Origin: Nitrospira sp.
Lineage (GTDB): Bacteria; Nitrospirota; Nitrospiria; Nitrospirales; Nitrospiraceae
Assembly (NCBI GenBank): GCA_020697375.1
Contig: JAJFBJ010000011.1
Span: forward strand, 1-59,505
DNA: 59,505 nt
Reading direction: 5' to 3'
Part shown: positions 35,722 through 45,463 of the stretch, in pieces
How the letters are laid out: every line of letters starts with the position of its first letter
Position numbering within the stretch: position 1 is the stretch's first letter
The notes under the pieces: model-generated
Told to the model about the DNA's origin: nothing
Database searches by the model: none
What the model saw: the letters and a program-made list of their open reading frames with translations, nothing else
Position numbers and translations under genes: made by a program

Positions 35722-36324
35722 TCAGAGTTCTCTCCTGCCTTCGATTGACTTCACCAGGGTGACTTCGTCCGCATATTCAATGTCCATCCCGACCGGAATC
35801 CCATAGGCTATGCGAGACACCCGCACATGATGCGGCTTCAGCAGTCTGGTCAAATAGATGGCGGTCGCCTCACCCTCTATCGTGGGGTTCGTCGCGATGA
35901 TCACTTCCTCCACCCCTCCAGCCTTGACTCGATCGAGCAGTTCTTCAGCACGAATGTCCGATGGCCCGACGCCATCCAATGGTGATAAGGTCCCGAGCAG
36001 GACGTGATAAAGGCCTCGATATCCTCCGGCCCGTTCTATCGCATACAACGGGCTCGGCTCCTCAATCACCAAAATTATGCTCCGATCCCGCTTGGGGTCG
36101 CGGCAAAATTCACAGAGCTCCCCCTCGGCAATATTGCGACATTGGCGACAAAAGGACAGCCCGTCCTTCACTGCCTGAATCGCCTCGGACAACCGTAAGG
36201 CATCTTCACGCTCAGACTTTAAAATATGAAAGGCCAGTCTTTGCGCGCTTTTCTGACCGATCCCGGGTAGACGGACTAACTCACGTACCAACTTCGCCAA
36301 CAAGCCCTGCTGATCAACGCTCAT
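35722..36324 (-). CDS. recR: Recombination protein RecR, 200 aa
   Basis: A helix-hairpin-helix region LPGIGQKSAQRLAFHILK, a four-Cys zinc finger (CRQCRNIAEGELCEFC), a Toprim domain (IILVIEEPSPLYAIERAG) and the C-terminal RIAYGIPVGMDIEYADEVTL. Part of the RecFOR pathway that loads RecA at gaps. It ends the dnaX-ebfC-recR transcription unit, the order conserved in many bacteria; an 81-base gap separates it from ebfC. Confidence 0.97.
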   Translation of the reverse strand: MSVDQQGLLAKLVRELVRLPGIGQKSAQRLAFHILKSEREDALRLSEAIQAVKDGLSFCRQCRNIAEGELCEFCRDPKRDRSIILVIEEPSPLYAIERAGGYRGLYHVLLGTLSPLDGVGPSDIRAEELLDRVKAGGVEEVIIATNPTIEGEATAIYLTRLLKPHHVRVSRIAYGIPVGMDIEYADEVTLVKSIEGRREL

Positions 36325-36405
36325 GAGGGATGGTCACATACTGTGATGGCACAAGCCGGTTGCTGGTCATCCGCGCGCGGTCCTCCCGCACATCGAAAGA
36401 CACCC

Positions 36406-36729
36406 TCAAAAGAGGCCGGGGATCTTCATCCCGCCGGTCACGGACTTCATTTCTTCAGCCATCATTTCGCGTGATTTTTTCAAAGCGTCATTGCCGGCGG
36501 CGACCACTAAATCCTGCAGCATATCAACATCGCCGGCCTTCACGACTTCCGGATCTATTTTCACGCTCATCAAGTCCATGGCGCCATTAACCGTCACCGT
36601 CACGATGCCGCCGCCCGCCGTGCCGGAGACGGTCTTGGCCGCAGCCTGCTCCTGAACTTTGGCCATTTGCTCTTGCATGGCCTGCGCCTGCTTCAAGATA
36701 CTCGACATGTTTCCCAACGGATTCTTCAT
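36406..36729 (-). CDS. YbaB/EbfC nucleoid-associated protein, 107 aa
   Basis: A small alpha/beta DNA-binding dimer: MSSILKQAQAMQEQMAKVQE helix, then GIVTVTVNGAMDLMSVKIDP strands, then DLVVAAGNDALKKSREMMAEEM. ATG 36729 overlaps the dnaX stop by four bases (ATGA) and has GGAGG eight bases upstream. The frame is open back into dnaX, but that is overlap only. Confidence 0.95.
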   Translation of the reverse strand: MKNPLGNMSSILKQAQAMQEQMAKVQEQAAAKTVSGTAGGGIVTVTVNGAMDLMSVKIDPEVVKAGDVDMLQDLVVAAGNDALKKSREMMAEEMKSVTGGMKIPGLF

Positions 36730-38588
36730 TCGTGCACCTCCTGCACCGGAGTGGTGGAGCGAACCTCTGCCAGTTCTCCACCGAACATCTCCAGAGCTTG
36801 CTTGACGAGGGGATGCGCCTGGGCCTGTTGCGTCAAAATCAGACGCTGTTCTCGCTCCTTCGCCACTCGTATTTGTTTCATCGTGGGGGCAGTCCCCGGT
36901 TCTTGTTCCGTCACTTCGACAAACCGGATGCGCAACGCGCACCCGTAGAGCCGCTCACCCAGAGCCGCCAATGCGCGAAGATTATCCTCTTTTTCCAGCA
37001 TGGCGCGCGCCACAGTGGCCTGCTTGGCAAACCCCAGTGTAATCAACGCACCTTCGATCCCGACCAATCGTCCCATTTCGAGAAACGGGGCGATATTCGA
37101 ATGATTTGTGGCGACGGCCGCTTGAAACTCTTCCCAATTCATGTCCACTGAGGCAGGCAACACCTTAGCGGGAGGCGGCATCTTAGGTTCCTGCCCATCA
37201 GGCTTCGGCGAACTGCGGTTGAACAGCGGATCCGTTGTAGGAGTCCGAGCCATGGCGGAAGCTGAGGCTTCGTGAGGACGAACCATTGGCGATTTTGCAG
37301 CGCTTCCGCTCGCGGCGGGCGACTTTTTCTCCGCATCCTTGGGTACTTTCACTTCCTCGCCCCTTCTGGGAAAGGGCTGCATTGCTTTGTCGGGTGGCTT
37401 AGAGAGCGCTTGGGAGCCCGGTCGCCGATCGGTTGCCGAAGCTCCCGGCTGAGAAGCCATGCCGGCCGGCGATGGCAACGCATCGAAGCCTCGCGACAAA
37501 CGAGTGGCACGCACCAACGCCGTCTCCAGGGCGAACCGCGGATGGGTACTCACCCGCAAACTATCTTCTGCCGCTGCACAGATCCGCAGTATTTCCTGCA
37601 ACTGCTCGACGGTGAACCGTTGGGCATCGCATGCCAGCTGAATCAGATCTTCCTCAGACGCCTCGACGAGCCCCCGCAACTCCTGTCCGGATGGCACCAC
37701 CGCCGCGACCAACATGTTCCGAAGATATTCGACCAGATCGCCACAATAGGCACGCAAATCATGGCCTTGATCCAACAGACCGGCGATCACCTTCAGCGCC
37801 TTGAGACTGTCCTGATCGATGATCGCCTCGACCATGGCCCGCACGCGTTCTTGAGGAACCGCGCCCAACAAAGCTTCAAGATCCTGATGGCGGATCGTCT
37901 TGCCGCCAAAGGCAATGATTTGATCCAGCAAACTGAGTCCGTCACGCATGCTGCCTTCGCTTGCGCGAGCCAAGGCCATCAGGCTGCGATCTTCGATGGC
38001 CAATCCGTCCTGCTCTGCGACATGTCGAAGCCGCTGCACGATTTCGACTTTTGGAATGCGGCGAAAGTTGTAATGCTGGCAGCGCGAAAGGATGGTCGCC
38101 GGAATCTTATGAATTTCCGTCGTCGCAAAGATGAAGACGACGTGGGCCGGGGGCTCCTCCAGGGTTTTCAACAAGGCGTTGAACGCCGAGTTGGAAAGCA
38201 TGTGCACTTCATCGATGATGTACACGCGATACTGACCACGGAAAGGAGCAAATTTCACGTTCTCGCGAATCTCACGGACATCATCCACGCTGGTATTCGA
38301 TGCCCCGTCGATCTCGACCACATCCACCGACGTCCCCCCGGAAATCTCCGCGCAGTTGGCACAGACACTACAGGGAGAGCCTGTCGGTCCCTGCTCGCAA
38401 TTGAGCGCCTTGGCTAAAATGCGCGCGACCGTTGTTTTCCCGACGCCGCGGGTGCCGGAAAAGAGGAACGCGTGAGCGATCCGCTTGGTCGCGATTGAAT
38501 TCATCAATGTCTGCACGACGTGCGGCTGCCCGATCACATCGTCAAACGTCCCGGGCCGGTATTTTCTCGCGGAAACCTGATAATCCAA
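36726..38588 (-). CDS. dnaX: DNA polymerase III subunits gamma/tau, 620 aa
   Basis: The clamp-loader ATPase: KYRPGTFDDVIGQPHVVQTL, Walker A FSGTRGVGKTTVARILAKAL, a four-Cys zinc site (NCEQ, CSVCANC), DEVHMLSNSAFNALLKTLEEP and the SRC motif LSRCQHYNFRRI. The C-terminal third (from ~residue 370) is low-complexity, Pro/Ala/Ser/Lys-rich, then a tau-like domain after residue 470. In E. coli a frameshift makes the short gamma form; no clear A6G slippery site is seen here. Confidence 0.97.
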   Translation of the reverse strand: MDYQVSARKYRPGTFDDVIGQPHVVQTLMNSIATKRIAHAFLFSGTRGVGKTTVARILAKALNCEQGPTGSPCSVCANCAEISGGTSVDVVEIDGASNTSVDDVREIRENVKFAPFRGQYRVYIIDEVHMLSNSAFNALLKTLEEPPAHVVFIFATTEIHKIPATILSRCQHYNFRRIPKVEIVQRLRHVAEQDGLAIEDRSLMALARASEGSMRDGLSLLDQIIAFGGKTIRHQDLEALLGAVPQERVRAMVEAIIDQDSLKALKVIAGLLDQGHDLRAYCGDLVEYLRNMLVAAVVPSGQELRGLVEASEEDLIQLACDAQRFTVEQLQEILRICAAAEDSLRVSTHPRFALETALVRATRLSRGFDALPSPAGMASQPGASATDRRPGSQALSKPPDKAMQPFPRRGEEVKVPKDAEKKSPAASGSAAKSPMVRPHEASASAMARTPTTDPLFNRSSPKPDGQEPKMPPPAKVLPASVDMNWEEFQAAVATNHSNIAPFLEMGRLVGIEGALITLGFAKQATVARAMLEKEDNLRALAALGERLYGCALRIRFVEVTEQEPGTAPTMKQIRVAKEREQRLILTQQAQAHPLVKQALEMFGGELAEVRSTTPVQEVHE

Positions 38589-38693
38589 CGTCGCCTCTTC
38601 CCATGATGAACTAAGAATGCTGAATGACGAACTGACGGAGGGCCGTCAATTTAGCAGGTATTCATTCTCATTGAACATTCTCAGTTCGAGCTG

Positions 38694-38798
38694 GAGCGGG
38701 GCCAGGTGATCCTGCGGCACACAGAACGAACCGCTTACCGTTGCTTCCTTCCGGACCTGGCGGGATTCACAGGATTCTGTTGCACAGGGCCCGGCCCC
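38694..38798 (-). ncRNA. ffs: Signal recognition particle RNA (4.5S type)
   Basis: On the minus strand the apical core CAGGTCCGGAAGGAAGCA is followed by ACGGTAAG, the conserved SRP domain IV loops that bind Ffh. The 5' and 3' ends (GGGGCCGGGCC and GGCCCCGCTCC) pair. Length about 105, the small bacterial form. It lies between dnaX and tRNA-Ser, the boundaries being approximate by a few bases. Confidence 0.93.
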
Positions 38799-38880
38799 TA
38801 TTCTCATCTAAGTTAAAAGTAAAAAGTAGGAGTAAATATGCCTGAAATTTTTTATCTTTACCTTTTGCCCTGCCTTGGTA

Positions 38881-38970
<90 letters not shown>

Positions 38971-39193
38971 GCAATCACACGACTGCAAAGGGTGGCATCT
39001 TATCACGCAGGTTTTTGAGCGGCAAGATAAGGCGCACGTCTCCTAAAATAGATGAGCCCTGCTCCACGAGATGGCGGCTTCCAGGAACGGGGCTCCTCTT
39101 ATCACCACTCGACAATCCGCGACGCGGCCCAGACCATTGACCCCTCGTGCACGCATTTCTATACTGCTGGACTATTTTCAGCGGAGGTCTGTG

Positions 39194-41302
39194 ATGAAAA
39201 TTCTGATCGGGATCGGTGGCATCATCCTGTTGCTCGTCATCCTGATCATCGCCCTGCCGTTTGTCGTCGATCTGAATAAATATCAGGACCGGTTTCGCCC
39301 ACTGATCGAAGAGGCCCTGAATCGCAAGGTCCAATTGAAGGATATCCGCCTGACCATCTGGCCGCGCGTCGGGGCACGTATCGGCGGGTTTATCGTTCAA
39401 GACGATCCTGCATTTCGCACCGGTCCCTTCGCATCCCTTTCGTCGCTGGATGTCGGAGTCAAGCTCCTGCCGCTCTTCGGGGGTCAGATCGAGGTCGAGG
39501 AAATAACTTTACGCGATCCTGTCATCACAGTCCTAAAAACCACAGAGGGCCAGCTGAACGTCTCCACCATCGGCTCCGGAACGCAGGCACCGCCCGTTCC
39601 ATCGAAACCTGAAGCGCCCGGACAGCCGTCGGGTGGTCCACTTCAAGTATTGGCCCTCTTTGCCGTGGACCGGGTGTCAATCCACGGCGGGAAACTGACA
39701 TATCGTGATGAATCTACCCCAAAGCCGGCAGAATACACCGTCGACAATCTTGAATTTTTCCTCACATCGGTCCACCTCGGCGAGAGTCCCACCCTACAGG
39801 TAGAGGCGACCATACGGCCCTACAATCTTCCGGTACGACTCGACGGAAGGTTCGGACCGCTGGTCGAAACTTTCGACGTTAAATCATTCACCTTCAACCT
39901 CGGGGTGGGGAAAACACCCTTAACCATCAAGGGCCGGGCGGTTGGCGGAACTCTTGATGCGAACGTTGCCGCACTATTGATCGACACAGCCGACTTTCCC
40001 GTTGCGCTTCCGCTGACCAAGCCGGTCCAGGTCAAGGATCTGCATCTCACTCTTCATGCCCTTTACCCGGCTCCGCCCGACATCCCACCCGCCAAGCAGG
40101 TGGACGTGACCGACCTAGCCATGACAGTGGTCATGGGTGGATCGGCAATCAATGTGAAAGGCGCCGCGGCCAAAGGCATCGCGAATCTGACGGCTACTTC
40201 GGCCGTCATCAATTCATCGGATTTGCCGATCACCGTTCCCCTTACCAAGCCGGTTGAATTCAAAGACGTGAATGTGAGCCTGCGAGCCAAATATCCACCG
40301 GACGAAGGCGCCGCTCCCCTTGAACTGGCAGAGGTTCAGGATTTGGGAATGGTCGTCTCGATGGGAAGCTCGCGTATCGATGTGAAGGGATCGCTCTTGG
40401 GCGGTCTGGCCAAAATCACAGCCAATTCAAAGGTCCTCAATACCGCCGATCTTCCTCTCACGCTGCCGTTGAACAAACCGGTGGGGATCAAGGACCTGCA
40501 GGCCACCGCAGAACTGAAGGGACAGGAAGCACGCCTTCACAATTTGTCACTCCAGGTGTTTGGCGGGTTCCTGCGCACGCAAGGAACGCTCGGCCTCGGA
40601 GCCGTGGCGCCACCCTTCAGCGGCAAAGCCTCGCTTCAGGGCCTGCAACTCGGTCCCGCTCTCCAGGCCGTCGGCACAGACCATATTTCCATGAGCGGCA
40701 CGACCGAAGCGGACTTGACAGTGAACGGGCGCGGATTCACCCATCCCAACCTCGTGAAAGGACTCACGGGAACCGGTCGAATGGCCGTGAAGCACGGGAA
40801 GGTCGAAGGGATCAATTTGTTGCAAGAGGCGGCGATGTTGCTCAAGGTGGTCGGCGTGTCACTGGACAATGTGAACGCGACGGCCTTCTCCACGATCGAA
40901 GGCGAATTCGCCATCAAACAGGGTCTCGTCGCCGTTCAACGGCTCCTTATGGACAGCCATGATTTTCAAGCGACGGGCGCCGGCACGATCGGCCTCGATC
41001 AGTCCCTCAACATGAAATTGAATATGAATCTTTCCCAAGCCTTGAGCCAAAAAATTGCCGCCGGTTCTCCTATCGCCAAAGTCGCAATGAATGGCGGCCG
41101 GCTCTCGCTTCCGCTGCTCATTACCGGAAGCACGCAGGTACCTGCGTATGGGCTGGATACCAAAATGTTCGCCGGCAAGGTGCAGGAGCAGGTCGAGGAA
41201 AAGGTCAAAGGCGCCATCGGAGGCATCTTAAAAGGTTCCGCGAAGCCGGAAGACCTCAAGCGGCAGGGCAAGGACCTTTTGAAGGATCTCTTCGGACCAT
41301 AA
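39194..41302 (+). CDS. AsmA-family protein, 702 aa
   Basis: N-terminal transmembrane helix (IGIGGIILLLVILIIALPFVV, residues ~5-27) with a very short cytoplasmic part, then the AsmA start DLNKYQDRFRPLIEEALN and LKDIRLTIWPRVGARIGGF. The rest is a long beta-rich periplasmic region with an internal repeat of about 115-130 residues (VKDLHLTL, FKDVNVSLRAKYPPD, IKDLQATAEL; each preceded by SDLPITVPL/ADFPVALPL/ADLPLTLPL-KPV). The AsmA C domain follows (SGTTEADLTVNGRGF, GTGRMAVKHGKVEGINLLQE, VQRLLMDSHDFQATGAGTIGL). Bridge-like AsmA proteins carry lipids between membranes. ATG 39194 has GGAGG seven bases upstream; the frame opens earlier at 39071. Confidence 0.93.
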   Translation: MKILIGIGGIILLLVILIIALPFVVDLNKYQDRFRPLIEEALNRKVQLKDIRLTIWPRVGARIGGFIVQDDPAFRTGPFASLSSLDVGVKLLPLFGGQIEVEEITLRDPVITVLKTTEGQLNVSTIGSGTQAPPVPSKPEAPGQPSGGPLQVLALFAVDRVSIHGGKLTYRDESTPKPAEYTVDNLEFFLTSVHLGESPTLQVEATIRPYNLPVRLDGRFGPLVETFDVKSFTFNLGVGKTPLTIKGRAVGGTLDANVAALLIDTADFPVALPLTKPVQVKDLHLTLHALYPAPPDIPPAKQVDVTDLAMTVVMGGSAINVKGAAAKGIANLTATSAVINSSDLPITVPLTKPVEFKDVNVSLRAKYPPDEGAAPLELAEVQDLGMVVSMGSSRIDVKGSLLGGLAKITANSKVLNTADLPLTLPLNKPVGIKDLQATAELKGQEARLHNLSLQVFGGFLRTQGTLGLGAVAPPFSGKASLQGLQLGPALQAVGTDHISMSGTTEADLTVNGRGFTHPNLVKGLTGTGRMAVKHGKVEGINLLQEAAMLLKVVGVSLDNVNATAFSTIEGEFAIKQGLVAVQRLLMDSHDFQATGAGTIGLDQSLNMKLNMNLSQALSQKIAAGSPIAKVAMNGGRLSLPLLITGSTQVPAYGLDTKMFAGKVQEQVEEKVKGAIGGILKGSAKPEDLKRQGKDLLKDLFGP

Positions 41303-42267
41303 CCAGCTTGGAGGAGTTATGTCATTGGGAATCTGGCCATGATACATTCTGCAATATGGCTTCCGAGTCATAGGAGCCGTCAGGCCCATATTGTCGCTCT
41401 ATGCCGGCTGACCGAACTTCATTTTGTGGCAAGCTAACATTCCTCCTTGGCATCGTCACCTCCCATCTCTGACTCGTTTCGTGTCACCTGAGACAAGGCG
41501 AGACATTTTTTTCGCCCCACCACATGGTCTCAGCCATCGATTTTGAGAGGCTATAGCGCATCACTACTTGCCCCCTCGATATGATTCTGATTCCAAATCT
41601 CTCGGCACAGGACATGACATAGCCAGCCCAGCGAGCGAAAATTTTTCCGTATCGGTCCTGGATGAGAAAACGGTAGCTTCCCTGCCGTAACGCTCAATTT
41701 GGTGTGTCACCCCCGGCGGAAACTCGGGAGTGTTACGCTCACGATACCTGCGCTGATTCATGCCGGCGGATGCGAAATGCGAGAAGGAACCATGGATGGT
41801 TTCTAACAATCGCACATACGCGGCAAGATAAACCCACCGCACGAAGCGCGAATTCCTGCCCACATTGGAGGCCTCTGACGAGCTAACAGATCGCCGTCCG
41901 ACCGAAGATTTCTCCAGAATCGCACCGTATAAAACTCATGCGGACATTCCGGAATCCAGCTCATAACAGTTTTTACGTATGGTCATCGAGGAAGGAATAC
42001 TCCGAGCCCCGCCGCAGGCTCGCCGAGACAGATATGCCGAGGACCGCCTTGCTGGCGAGCATGCTTAACCGATATTCATATACGTATTTCGACTGGCATG
42101 AGCCATTCATTCCAGCATCATCCGTGCGAGAGCCATGCCCGGCAAGGACTTCGAACCGTTTCTCTCGACTGCATGTTGTCTCATTCACAAAAACATTTAT
42201 ACATCGCAGACTTTTTTACAAGCAGGCGCCTTAGTATCGCGCCGTACGCATAACCCAGGAGGACTGA
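41303..42267. other. 965-bp region without a supported gene
   Basis: Frames up to 99 codons occur on both strands (for example 41564-41863 on the minus strand), but none has a ribosome site or recognisable family, and two overlapping frames elsewhere are equally long. No repeat, promoter or tRNA is apparent. It may hold decayed sequence. Confidence 0.4.
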
Positions 42268-43380
42268 ATGAGGCGACGACTTGGATTTCTTGTTTCCGCT
42301 GTGCTCATCGTGGCCCTGCAAACATCGATTGTGGAAGCCGAGATACTAGCGCCGCCTGATGCCGCCCCCGCACAGACGGCCCCGGACGTCGTCACCCTCA
42401 AAGACGGCACCGTGATCTACGGAAAGGTCCTCGGCATGGTCGCGGGTGAACTGCATATCAAGACAGGTTTCGGACCGACCGCGGGCGACGATATCATCAA
42501 GGTCATGTGGCCGAACGTGGCAAAACTCGTAGCCAATCGTCCCATCCCGTTCAGTCTCAAGTAAGGCACGACGGTGGTGGGAACCGCGCAGCCCGGTGAG
42601 CCCGGCCAGATGATATTGAACGCGGCCCCGACGGGAGCGCCGATGGCTATTCCGCTCGATTCAGTCCTGGGCGTGAATCAGCCCTCGGTTATCTATACCG
42701 GCGCGATCCAAGCGGGATTCTCGCAATCGGCTGGGAACAGCCATCTGCGGAACGGAAGTTTCCTCGGCGAACTCTCCGCTCGCGGTGAGTCGTTACGCCT
42801 GACAATCCTGGGTCGCTACATATATGGCGATGACGCGGGAAACCTCCTTGTGCGAAACAGTCGCGGCACCATCAAGCTTGACTTCTTTCTCACGAAGCGG
42901 TTGTATTGGTTCGCCTCGTCGTATTTCGAGCAAGACACCTTTCAAGATTTGAAGTTGCGCACCGCGCTCGCCTCAGGGCCCGGCTATCAGTTCCTCGATC
43001 GCGGTGACCTTTCTGGCCTCTTTAAGGATATGACGCTCTGGGCGGAGGCCGGCCCTGCATACTTCAATGAAGATTTCAAACTCGCCGATGATAAAGCCAG
43101 CACGCGGGGCCGATGGGCCGTCAAATGGAACTGGCCGCTTTGGGGCACGGATCAGGTCAGCCTGTATCACTTCCAGGAAGGGTTTCAGTCGCTCTCCAAT
43201 TCCAACGATCTCTACGTGACGGCAGACACCGGCTTACGGTTCAAAGTCTGGGGGGGATTGGTGAGCGGGTTTCAATGGACCATGCGATACAACAAGAACC
43301 CGCCGCAAGGCGTCTCCGATACCGTTAACCTGTACTTGATCACGCTGGGATACAGTTTCGACACCAGTCGAAAACAATAG
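42268..43380 (+). pseudogene. DUF481 outer-membrane-like protein interrupted by an in-frame TAA
   Basis: ATG 42268 (after an AGGAGG site) starts a signal peptide (FLVSAVLIVALQTSIVEA) and then DVVTLKDGTVIYGKVLGMVAGELHIKT in two parts, up to VANRPIPFSLK. TAA follows at 42562-42564. The same frame continues with GTTVVGTAQPGEPGQ and the DUF481 beta-barrel (GAIQAGFSQSAGNSHLRNGSF, LRLTILGRYIYGDDAG, LYWFASSYFEQDTFQDL, YLITLGYSFDTSRKQ) to 43380. A one-base change at a GAA or CAA codon explains the stop. The downstream half has no signal peptide; a GTG at 42574 with AAGG upstream could reinitiate. Confidence 0.8.
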
Positions 43381-43428
43381 AAAAAAGAAGGCGACAGCAT
43401 TTAATCTGTTCGATCAAGAGGTGACACC

Positions 43429-43854
43429 ATGAGCATGATGAGTGAATTCAAGGAATTTGCCGTGAAGGGCAACGTGCTGGACATGGCCGTGGGAGTCATA
43501 ATCGGCGGCGGGTTCGGGAAAATCGTCTCGTCACTCGTGAGTGACATTCTCATGCCTCCAATCGGCCTCCTGATGGGCAGAGTCGATTTTTCGAGTCTCT
43601 TCATCCCCTTAACGGAGGAGGCCAAAGGAAAGTCGCTGGTGGCCGCCAAAGCCGCGGGAGCCGCCACGATCAACTATGGTGTCTTCTTGCAAAGTGTCTT
43701 GGATTTTACCATTATCGCCTTTGCCATTTTCATGGTAATCAAACAGGTAAACCGCTTCAAAAAAGCAGCTCCGCCCGGTCCGCCTCCTGCCCCGCCTATG
43801 CAAGAGGTATTACTGACTGAAATCAGAGATCTGTTAAGAAATCAACGTCGGTAA
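43429..43854 (+). CDS. mscL: Large-conductance mechanosensitive channel, 141 aa
   Basis: MscL family: N-terminal [21 protein letters not shown] (helix 1), [19 protein letters not shown], helix 2 [20 protein letters not shown], and a C-terminal helix [10 protein letters not shown] after a Pro-rich linker. It opens on membrane tension and releases solutes during hypoosmotic shock. ATG 43429 has GAGGTG upstream. Confidence 0.95.
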   Translation: MSMMSEFKEFAVKGNVLDMAVGVIIGGGFGKIVSSLVSDILMPPIGLLMGRVDFSSLFIPLTEEAKGKSLVAAKAAGAATINYGVFLQSVLDFTIIAFAIFMVIKQVNRFKKAAPPGPPPAPPMQEVLLTEIRDLLRNQRR

Positions 43855-43923
43855 CATGTTCGCATTCCTGACCCTGCCGTTTGGAAGGCTTCAACGGTCT
43901 AGATGCATGTGAAGGAGGATTGC

Positions 43924-45219
43924 ATGACACATAATCGCATGGCTCTCCTGGTGCTGAGCGCGCTGTTTTTCGCATCCTGTACCGGTTCACCTGCCCCCAA
44001 TGACAGCGCAAGTCGGGCTTTGAATGAAATGAAGGCGGTGGCGCGACCGATCCCGCCACAACCCGACCCGCGCGATGAACAACTAGCCGAACTCGAACGC
44101 AGGAACGCGGAGCGCGACGCGGAGATTGATCGGGTCCGTTCTTCGCTCACAGGCGATTTGAATCAGGCCAAGACCCGGGCCAACGAACTTGAATCACAAC
44201 TCACTCAGCGTGACCGGGAATTGGCTTCGCTCCAAAATGCTTCCGGCGACAAGGATCGATTGGTCGCTCAATTGTCCGATGCGGAGGGCCAGATCACTGC
44301 CAAAGATCAGGAACTCACCGCATTGCGTGCAAGTGCCGGAGATAAGGATGGGCTCGCGGCGGAATTGGCGTCCTTGCAGGGGCAACTCTCGTCAAAGGAC
44401 AATGAGCTCACCGCTCTCAAGGCCAGTTCCCAGGACAAGGACCGGCTCGCGGCAGAGCTGGCGGCTCTTCAAGGACAACTCTCCTCCAAAAACCAAGAAC
44501 TCTCCGCACTCAAGATCAATGCGGGCGATCGGGATCGCCTTTCATCCGAGCTTACACAGGCCAAACAGCGTATCGCGGAGCTGGAGCGGCAATTAGACGC
44601 CAGGGACCAGGAACTTGTTGCCTTGAAGGGCACCGTGGGAGATCGCGAAAGACTCATCGCCGACCTGGCGGCGGCCAAACAGCGGGCCGCGGACCTCGAA
44701 AGCGAACTTTCACGCCGAGACCAAGAGATGATCGCCCTCAAAGGCGCCCTCGACCAACAGAACAATAGTCTCGCCCAGGCTAAAGACGATCTGTCAAAAC
44801 TCCTCCAAGCCGAAGTCGCGAAAGGCAACGTGACTATGAAACAGCTGGGCGATCAGCTCACCCTTGGCCTTGCGACCACCCTCCTATTCGACTCGGGTGA
44901 AGCGTCGCTCAAGCCCGGCGGAGCGGACGTCCTCCGCCGCATCGGCGGAGTGCTGAAGCAATATCCCGATCGATCGATTCATGTGGCCGGCCATACGGAT
45001 AACGTACCCATCAAAGGGGCCTTGTCAAAAATATTCCCCACCAATTTGGAGCTTTCTCAAGCTCGAGCCGAAAGCGCCCGCCAGGCCCTGACGGACGGCG
45101 GAATGGCTGTAGAAAAAATTGACGTGATGGGGCATGCAGACAGCCGGCCGATCGCCAGCAACGCTTCAGCCGAAGGGCGGCACAAAAATCGGCGTGTAGA
45201 AATCGTCGTCAAGCATTAG
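43924..45219 (+). CDS. Coiled-coil OmpA-family lipoprotein, 431 aa
   Basis: Signal MTHNRMALLVLSALFFASC is a lipobox (FASC, Cys19). Residues ~60-300 are a continuous coiled coil of related repeats: copies of 31 residues of the type ASxxDKDxLAAELAxLQGQ, then two of 38 residues that contain one extra heptad. The C-terminal OmpA peptidoglycan-binding domain (~315-431) contains LLFDSGEASLKPGG, HVAGHTDNVPI, NLELSQARAESAR and SAEGRHKNRRVEI. It likely anchors the outer membrane to peptidoglycan or spans the periplasm. GGAGG precedes ATG 43924; an earlier ATG at 43903 lacks a site. The next gene is a paralogue. Confidence 0.88.
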   Translation: MTHNRMALLVLSALFFASCTGSPAPNDSASRALNEMKAVARPIPPQPDPRDEQLAELERRNAERDAEIDRVRSSLTGDLNQAKTRANELESQLTQRDRELASLQNASGDKDRLVAQLSDAEGQITAKDQELTALRASAGDKDGLAAELASLQGQLSSKDNELTALKASSQDKDRLAAELAALQGQLSSKNQELSALKINAGDRDRLSSELTQAKQRIAELERQLDARDQELVALKGTVGDRERLIADLAAAKQRAADLESELSRRDQEMIALKGALDQQNNSLAQAKDDLSKLLQAEVAKGNVTMKQLGDQLTLGLATTLLFDSGEASLKPGGADVLRRIGGVLKQYPDRSIHVAGHTDNVPIKGALSKIFPTNLELSQARAESARQALTDGGMAVEKIDVMGHADSRPIASNASAEGRHKNRRVEIVVKH

Positions 45220-45463
45220 TGAGCGCATACCGGAGGCCTCCACCTTGCATCGACCTAAAGAACAGGCTAGAGTGACCGCCGTATCGTTGAGGCGTGCATC
45301 AATTTAACCAGAGTCGCAGGCACGCATTGCACAAACCAGCTGTTCGATATCCGTCAGCGTGGCCGCACTCGTCACTTCCCGCTGAGCACCCCGGATCCTC
45401 CCTGACGATGGTCGGCCTTGTGCGGCCCACGCTCTCACCCTCCACTTATCAGGGAGAGATCAT

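Noticed and set aside
36726..38588. Programmed frameshift in dnaX giving a gamma form
   Set aside because: Only a run of five A followed by G was seen in the linker region; no clear A6G slippery site with a stop nearby.
41564..41863. 99-codon minus-strand frame in the 965-bp gap
   Set aside because: No ribosome site, no recognised domain, and other frames nearby are as long.
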